In this document: one piece after another, positions 59,446 to 64,000 of the stretch | Position numbering within the stretch: position 1 is the stretch's first letter | Layout: every line of letters begins with the position of its first letter | Notes under the pieces: generated by a model | Database searches by the model: none | What the model was told of the DNA's origin: nothing | What the model saw: only the letters and a program-made list of their open reading frames with translations | Assembly: GCA_910576785.1 (NCBI GenBank) | Contig: CAJTJG010000002.1 | Location: 124,001-188,000 of the forward strand | Reading direction: 5' to 3' | DNA from: an uncultured Duncaniella sp. | GTDB lineage: Bacteria; Bacteroidota; Bacteroidia; Bacteroidales; Muribaculaceae | Length of the DNA: 64,000 nucleotides | Position numbers and translations under genes: made by a program

Positions 59446-60321
59446 ATGAGAATTTTGATTACACTTTTAGCATCCTTAATGATGCTTGCCGGGCCTGCCG
59501 CTATAGCACAGGTTACCGTATCGTATGCTATGGATACACCTACGTTTACCCTCGCTCACGAGGACACTGATAAGTATGAGACATTAGATACTTGCTATCT
59601 TAACGTTTCATACCAGTTCAAGTATCGCAATTCAGAGAAAGACGATTCTTTGAGTTTCGATGACATCATGGACTTGCAAATGGGAAAAGACTACAATGCT
59701 TTCTTTAGCCGTGATTTGCGAGCTCTTGATACACAAAACACAAAAGAACTCAAATCTACAATGCAGTTCTCTACTATTCCTGAGAATTATGTTGGGTTCG
59801 ATCTTCTGTTCAATCATAAGGACTCACTGACTACAGTCACCAATCGTCTTCCATACACTTCTCAAGTCATTGAATACAGTGAACAATCAGAATCTCCTGA
59901 ATGGACGTATATACCCGATGAAATTGCTACTGTAATGGACTATCATTGCCATGTCGCAACATGCAATTATGGAGGAAGAAATTGGAAAGTGTATTATACA
60001 AATGACATTCCTGTTCCTTATGGACCGTGGAAGCTGAACGGAGTAAAAGGATTGGTCCTTAAGGCTGAAGACTCTGAAAACAACTTTATTTTTGAAGCTG
60101 TAGGTTTGACACAAAAGCCACAACCTATCATTCGCTATGACTGGAGTAGAAAGAAAATGAAGAAAGAAGATTGGAAAAAATTTGAACAGGAGATGTATAA
60201 AAACGCCGGGGCATTCGTCCGAAACACTGGTGCACGCATCCTTATCATGGACAACAGTGAGCAAGGTTTTCATCGTCTCAATGAAGATTGGTCTCAATAT
60301 TACAATCCACTGGAAAGATAA
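59446..60321 (+). CDS. GLPGLI-family protein
   Basis: 291 residues with signal peptide (MRILITLLASLMMLAGPAAIAQ). The family segment is seen as YYTNDIPVPYGPWKLNGVKGLVLKAED, where GVKGLVL stands in place of the usual GLPGLI; the motif is thus only partly kept. Function of the family is unknown; its members usually lie beside a TonB-type beta-barrel gene, as here. The expected location is the periplasm or outer membrane. Confidence 0.75.
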   Translation: MRILITLLASLMMLAGPAAIAQVTVSYAMDTPTFTLAHEDTDKYETLDTCYLNVSYQFKYRNSEKDDSLSFDDIMDLQMGKDYNAFFSRDLRALDTQNTKELKSTMQFSTIPENYVGFDLLFNHKDSLTTVTNRLPYTSQVIEYSEQSESPEWTYIPDEIATVMDYHCHVATCNYGGRNWKVYYTNDIPVPYGPWKLNGVKGLVLKAEDSENNFIFEAVGLTQKPQPIIRYDWSRKKMKKEDWKKFEQEMYKNAGAFVRNTGARILIMDNSEQGFHRLNEDWSQYYNPLER

Positions 60322-60330
60322 TATATTTGC

Positions 60331-60441
60331 AAAGAGTTGTCACCAACCGAAGTGTGGCTGCAATGGTCTGCGCAAGATCCGGTGTTATATCCCAACAAAA
60401 CAATCACCTTCTACAAACTCAAAGCCCGCAAAAGACAATAA
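60331..60441 (+). pseudogene. Duplicated 3' end of the lipocalin-like gene
   Basis: The frame KELSPTEVWLQWSAQDPVL...KARKRQ-stop repeats the last 35 codons of the gene at 56578-57036 almost base for base, with no start codon or promoter of its own. A fainter third copy (TATCCC...ACCACCTTCTGCAAACTTAAA) lies at about 60951-60999, just before the metallopeptidase gene. These are scars of duplication of a gene end. Confidence 0.75.
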
Positions 60442-60461
60442 TACACCAATAAGCAAAGAAT

Positions 60462-60917
60462 ATGAAAAAGCAGGTTACTATCTTTATGTTTATTGCCTGT
60501 CTTATAATGACAGCTTGCAGTAACGATGATGAGCCAATAGTGATAGACAATATCGTTGGCACATGGCATGTTCAATATCCCGCGGGATTACAAACAGAGG
60601 GATTTATCGAATGGTCTTTTAACTCGAATGGAGAACTTTCCATTCGCAATTATGACGTGTTTGCAGGAGATTATACCTCCGAGTATGTCTATTCAATTTC
60701 TGAAGAGAACAGATCCATAACTATCTCTGGAGATATAAAGAATATAGATGGAGATGCGACTACTGATAAGTTCGCCATCTATGAGATTGTAAAACTCTCT
60801 AAAAAAGAATTGCGGATAAAACAGTCATGGTTGAATACAAGCTATGATGATTTGGCTCCCGAAGATAAAAATGACTTTCTATTGGAAGCGTATAAAGAAG
60901 TAACCTTTAGACGCTGA
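60462..60917 (+). CDS. Lipocalin-like lipoprotein
   Basis: 151 residues with lipobox MTAC (MKKQVTIFMFIACLIMTAC). The mature part has the lipocalin-like entry NIVGTWHVQYPAGL and alternating strands (WSFNSNGELSIRNYD, YVYSISEENRSITISGD, KELRIKQSWL). The ligand is unknown. Lies between duplicated gene-end fragments, so it may be a paralog of the protein at 56578 that replaced an older copy (inference). Confidence 0.7.
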   Translation: MKKQVTIFMFIACLIMTACSNDDEPIVIDNIVGTWHVQYPAGLQTEGFIEWSFNSNGELSIRNYDVFAGDYTSEYVYSISEENRSITISGDIKNIDGDATTDKFAIYEIVKLSKKELRIKQSWLNTSYDDLAPEDKNDFLLEAYKEVTFRR

Positions 60918-61007
60918 GAGTCTTGCCTCTTCAATATCTTGAACAATCCACGACCATATATCCCAGTCAAGTAACCACCTTCTGCAAACTTAAACCACTC
61001 AGAAACA

Positions 61008-62075
61008 ATGATTCGTTGGTCTATTTTAACGATAATAGTGATATTTGGCGTGCTAACAGCCAATGCTAATAATCCGCATTTGTTCTCAACGTCCAAATGC
61101 CTTGATTTGCTCTGTTCATTCCAATATTATGACAAAATAAAAAGCAGTCCTCAGTTTATGGATTTGCAGAATGATTCAAGTTTTGTCAAGGCATTAGATA
61201 GGATTAATTCTCGGACTCGTGCCTCTAAACTATGTAATGCGTATATAAAATATGGAACAGATTTGAATAACGCAGACAGTTGTATGTTTTTCATGGAGAA
61301 CATGGTTAGCCTTGTTCCTAAAGCTGAGCAACAAACCGAATGGATTAGAAACATGATTGAGATTCAGGAAGAATTATGCTATGTCACCAAACGCTTGATT
61401 CAGAATGGATATTGTGAATATTGGGATAGCATTGTAAATCCAAATCTACAACAACAGATTGACGTATATTATTCCACTATTCCAGTTGGATTACTTGATG
61501 CAATACACTCTGAATTGAGAGATTTTGCAGAACCGGAGATATTATCTAAGTCTCCGTCCAAAACATATATAGTTGATATAGACAATGCTTTCAATCTTGA
61601 TGATGAATCATTCTGTTGTACTCCTTTCCTCTTGGATCCGGAACTTGAACAGAAATATCATCTGGATTTCGTAAAAGTATATATTCATGAAAATTTACAT
61701 AGACTGTATATTTCACAGGAACTAATGGGCCTTCTTAACGACTTGCTACAAGATGATTTTTATAGTAAACACGAAAAAATTGCAGTTCAACACAATGAAG
61801 GGCAGAATGAAGCCTTCGTTGTTGCAGCCGAAGTATTTTTGTCCAATAAATTAGGTCGTAGAAGTTCGCTTGATGCGTATAATGAATTTTTGGAATATGT
61901 AGATGGCAGTTTAGTCCTTGCGCCAATTATTTATATTCATTTACCGGAACGAGCACACAATGAGACCTTTAATGATTTTCTTATCAGGCTATTCAATGAG
62001 GGTAACATAAAAAGCGGCTCAGTCAAGGCTGAATATGATAAGGCAATGCGCCAGTTAAAAGAGAACTCAATTTAG
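61008..62075 (+). CDS. Secreted putative zinc metallopeptidase (HENLH)
   Basis: 355 residues with signal peptide (MIRWSILTIIVIFGVLTANAN). The only clear motif is H227-E-N-L-H231 in VKVYIHENLHRLYISQ, an HExxH zinc site, followed about 37 residues later by GQNEAFVVAAEVF, whose Glu could be the third ligand as in gluzincins. No named family is recognised. It contains several Cys (CLDLLC, CCTPF) that might form disulfides. It lies between the lipocalin-like lipoprotein and a beta-barrel gene and may process a secreted or imported peptide (inference). Confidence 0.6.
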   Translation: MIRWSILTIIVIFGVLTANANNPHLFSTSKCLDLLCSFQYYDKIKSSPQFMDLQNDSSFVKALDRINSRTRASKLCNAYIKYGTDLNNADSCMFFMENMVSLVPKAEQQTEWIRNMIEIQEELCYVTKRLIQNGYCEYWDSIVNPNLQQQIDVYYSTIPVGLLDAIHSELRDFAEPEILSKSPSKTYIVDIDNAFNLDDESFCCTPFLLDPELEQKYHLDFVKVYIHENLHRLYISQELMGLLNDLLQDDFYSKHEKIAVQHNEGQNEAFVVAAEVFLSNKLGRRSSLDAYNEFLEYVDGSLVLAPIIYIHLPERAHNETFNDFLIRLFNEGNIKSGSVKAEYDKAMRQLKENSI

Positions 62076-62113
62076 CGTATGTCTAACGCTTTGAAACTAA
62101 TCAGCAAATAATT

Positions 62114-64000
62114 ATGGCAAAGTTTATCACATCAATAATATTGTCGGCAGTCATCGCAATTCCTGTGTATGCTCAGGAACAGGCTGACACGTTGAAGACG
62201 CAAGAACTGAATGAGGTTGTGGTGCAAGCTCAGATGCAACGTACCTCATCGTCAAAGTCAACCTATACGCCTACGGGTAAGCAGAAGAATGCGGCTCAGA
62301 ACACTGTGGATCTTCTGCGTCAGATGGCGATACCTCAAATCAGGATAAACCCTATTGATGAGACCGTTACCGACAATGCAGGCGGCAACGTTGCCATTTA
62401 CATCAATTTCCTTGAAGCCTCCAAAGAGGAAATGGAAGGACTGCGAACCGCTGATGTAAGGCGTGTGGAATATCTTGAATTTCCTACTGACCCTCGTTTC
62501 CGTGGAGCTGAGAGAGTGATAAACATTATCGTGCAGGAATACGCATACGGTGGTTATACAAAGGTGACTGCGAATGAAAATTTCCTTGTCGGATTGTCAA
62601 GCCGTGTCAACATTTTCTCCAAGTTCTCCTACAAGAAGATGACCTACGACCTGTATGCCGGAGCCAATAACTGGAACAACCACCATATTGGAAGCACGAC
62701 AGAGGGCATTTACCGTTTGACCGGAGAGGATGGCAAAGAATTTTCGCTGACCCGAAAGGAAACACTTGAATCCTCTCATTATAAGCAGAACCAATATCCT
62801 GTCACTTTCCGAGCCACTTATAACAGTGACAAAATCCAGATACGCAATCTGCTTGCCTTTACAAACTTAGGAATACCTACAAATGAATATTCCGGGAAAT
62901 TGGAGTATTCACCAACTTCTGTAGAGGGATATTTGTTTGAGAGGAAGAATCCGAACCGATCCAACTCAGTCGCTTATTCGGGTACCTATTTCTTCGCTCT
63001 GCCAAAGGGATTTTCAGTTGACTTCTCACCATCGTTCAACTATACCCACGGCAACGATTATACTGATTATGCTGCATCAGAGCAGCCAACAATATACCGT
63101 CATGCTAAAGAGAACGCTTACAACTATCGTCTGAATCTGTATATCCGAAAAAGTTTCGGACAGAAACACTCTGTAATGTTAGGTGGCAACTATGGCGACA
63201 ACATCAACCGTCTTGAATACACCGGAAACAACGGATATAGAGATAAATTCCATAACGCTTTTGGCGCAGGTATGGTCGGCTACAATTTCCAGACACAGAA
63301 AATATCTGTTAATCTTGATGCCGGTTTTGCTTGGGAGAACAGTGATATAAACGGGAAGAAAAACAGCGACACTTATCCGTTCACTCATATAAATGTGCGG
63401 TATGTTCCAAATCAGAAAAACAGCTTCTCCGCTTATTTTCAGTATGCGACTAACAGCCCCGGCATCTCAGAGAAATCATCTGACCTACTCCGAGAGAATG
63501 AACTGATGTATATTACAGGAAATCCATTATTGGAAAACTGCCGACATACAACCATAAACCTCGCATATACATGGATGCCGTCAAATGCCTTCGGTATGAG
63601 TGCCTACGGACGCTATTTCGGTATGTATGACCGTCAGCTACTTACATATGCGCCCTATGATAATGCAAAAGCTCTGTTACGTTCATATATCAACGATGGT
63701 GATTATCTCAATGGAGAGATAGGATTGGCAGCGAACTGGAAACTGCTCAACGGAAAACTTCAGCTATACGCCAACCCAAGTCAGTCGTTCTATAAATCAA
63801 CAGGTATCTTCAAAGAGAACTGCAATTCATTCCGTGTGACAGCTCAGGCAAGCTATTATCTCGACAGCTTCTATTTCCAAGCCTATTATGAAAGTCCTCA
63901 GAAAAGTATGTTTACCGCTTCTCCCCGAATAAACAAGGGAAGGAATTTCCATAGTGTGACCGTTGGATGGGCCAACTCTAACTGGAATTTGCGTGTCATG
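62114..64000 (+). CDS. TonB-dependent-receptor-like outer-membrane beta-barrel protein, 3' end outside window
   Basis: 629 codons are present and the gene continues past the window. Signal peptide (MAKFITSIILSAVIAIPVYAQ), then a TonB-box-like LNEVVVQAQMQRTSSSKSTYTP and a short plug domain (NTVDLLRQMAIPQIRINPIDETVTDNAGGNVAIYIN; RRVEYLEFPTDPRFRGAERVINIIV). The remainder is barrel strands. It resembles the OMP_b-brl type of the protein at 57084. It is probably the receptor for the substrate or product of the upstream secreted proteins, and a candidate partner for the TonB domain protein at 47636 (inference). Confidence 0.82.
   Translation, partial: MAKFITSIILSAVIAIPVYAQEQADTLKTQELNEVVVQAQMQRTSSSKSTYTPTGKQKNAAQNTVDLLRQMAIPQIRINPIDETVTDNAGGNVAIYINFLEASKEEMEGLRTADVRRVEYLEFPTDPRFRGAERVINIIVQEYAYGGYTKVTANENFLVGLSSRVNIFSKFSYKKMTYDLYAGANNWNNHHIGSTTEGIYRLTGEDGKEFSLTRKETLESSHYKQNQYPVTFRATYNSDKIQIRNLLAFTNLGIPTNEYSGKLEYSPTSVEGYLFERKNPNRSNSVAYSGTYFFALPKGFSVDFSPSFNYTHGNDYTDYAASEQPTIYRHAKENAYNYRLNLYIRKSFGQKHSVMLGGNYGDNINRLEYTGNNGYRDKFHNAFGAGMVGYNFQTQKISVNLDAGFAWENSDINGKKNSDTYPFTHINVRYVPNQKNSFSAYFQYATNSPGISEKSSDLLRENELMYITGNPLLENCRHTTINLAYTWMPSNAFGMSAYGRYFGMYDRQLLTYAPYDNAKALLRSYINDGDYLNGEIGLAANWKLLNGKLQLYANPSQSFYKSTGIFKENCNSFRVTAQASYYLDSFYFQAYYESPQKSMFTASPRINKGRNFHSVTVGWANSNWNLRVM

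Overview
This window is from a Bacteroidota chromosome, most likely a gut Bacteroidales. A Muribaculaceae-type genome is my guess from the base composition of the left half; it is not proven. The lineage call rests on a SusC/SusD pair, repeated promoters of the Bacteroidota type (TTG, about 20 bp, TAnnTTTG), a two-parvulin PPIase, a GLPGLI-family protein, and a tmRNA whose tag reads GENNYALAA.

Left half (1-31,110) is core chromosome, GC-rich and densely coding. Bases 1-6,325 form a tightly overlapping operon for cell-wall sugar salvage: glycosyltransferase, DUF4922 HIT-like protein, SpoIID-domain protein, AmpG/MurT-type transporter, GH171 exo-muramidase (NamZ-like lipoprotein) and MurK/BadF-type kinase. 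A PAP2 phosphatase and a beta-carbonic anhydrase follow. A complete rhamnose operon (rhaMBATD, minus strand, 8,121-13,147) is divergent from a SusC/SusD pair (13,661-19,015). Next come a PpiC-type PPIase, a CBM-containing MalQ, a GH97 glycosidase, a TIGR02757 protein, a TlpA-like lipoprotein and groES-groEL. Three very long perfect or near-perfect palindromes lie between these genes.

At 30,644-31,039 is ssrA (tmRNA). From its 3' end rightwards the sequence changes to an AT-richer mobile element: a paired-repeat region that looks like integrase arm sites, a tyrosine integrase, two HTH proteins, a DUF3945 protein, a degenerate topoisomerase IA-like protein, a DUF1896 protein and a 2,018-residue methylase/MutS-I/helicase fusion. 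I read this as the integrase end of an integrative element inserted at ssrA. No conjugation genes and no second att site appear before the window ends.

Right of 43,100 is the cargo. Three paralogous membrane-spanning TPR/HTH regulators (43,253; 45,023; 50,950) have nearly identical ends and divergent middles, and a short fourth remnant lies at 55,567. After the second and third comes an identical 74-bp block and then a PflA-like radical SAM gene, intact at 47,010 and truncated at 52,920. The intact one is followed at 2 bp by two proteins that share a five-cysteine cytoplasmic N-terminal module but carry different periplasmic domains (TonB C-terminal; carboxypeptidase-regulatory-like). Small membrane proteins follow in each copy. 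The last part (55,859-64,000) encodes lipoproteins, two outer-membrane beta-barrel proteins, a GLPGLI-like protein and a secreted HENLH putative metallopeptidase. The regulator / radical SAM / Cys-module unit, duplicated and partly decayed, is the best candidate here for an undescribed system.
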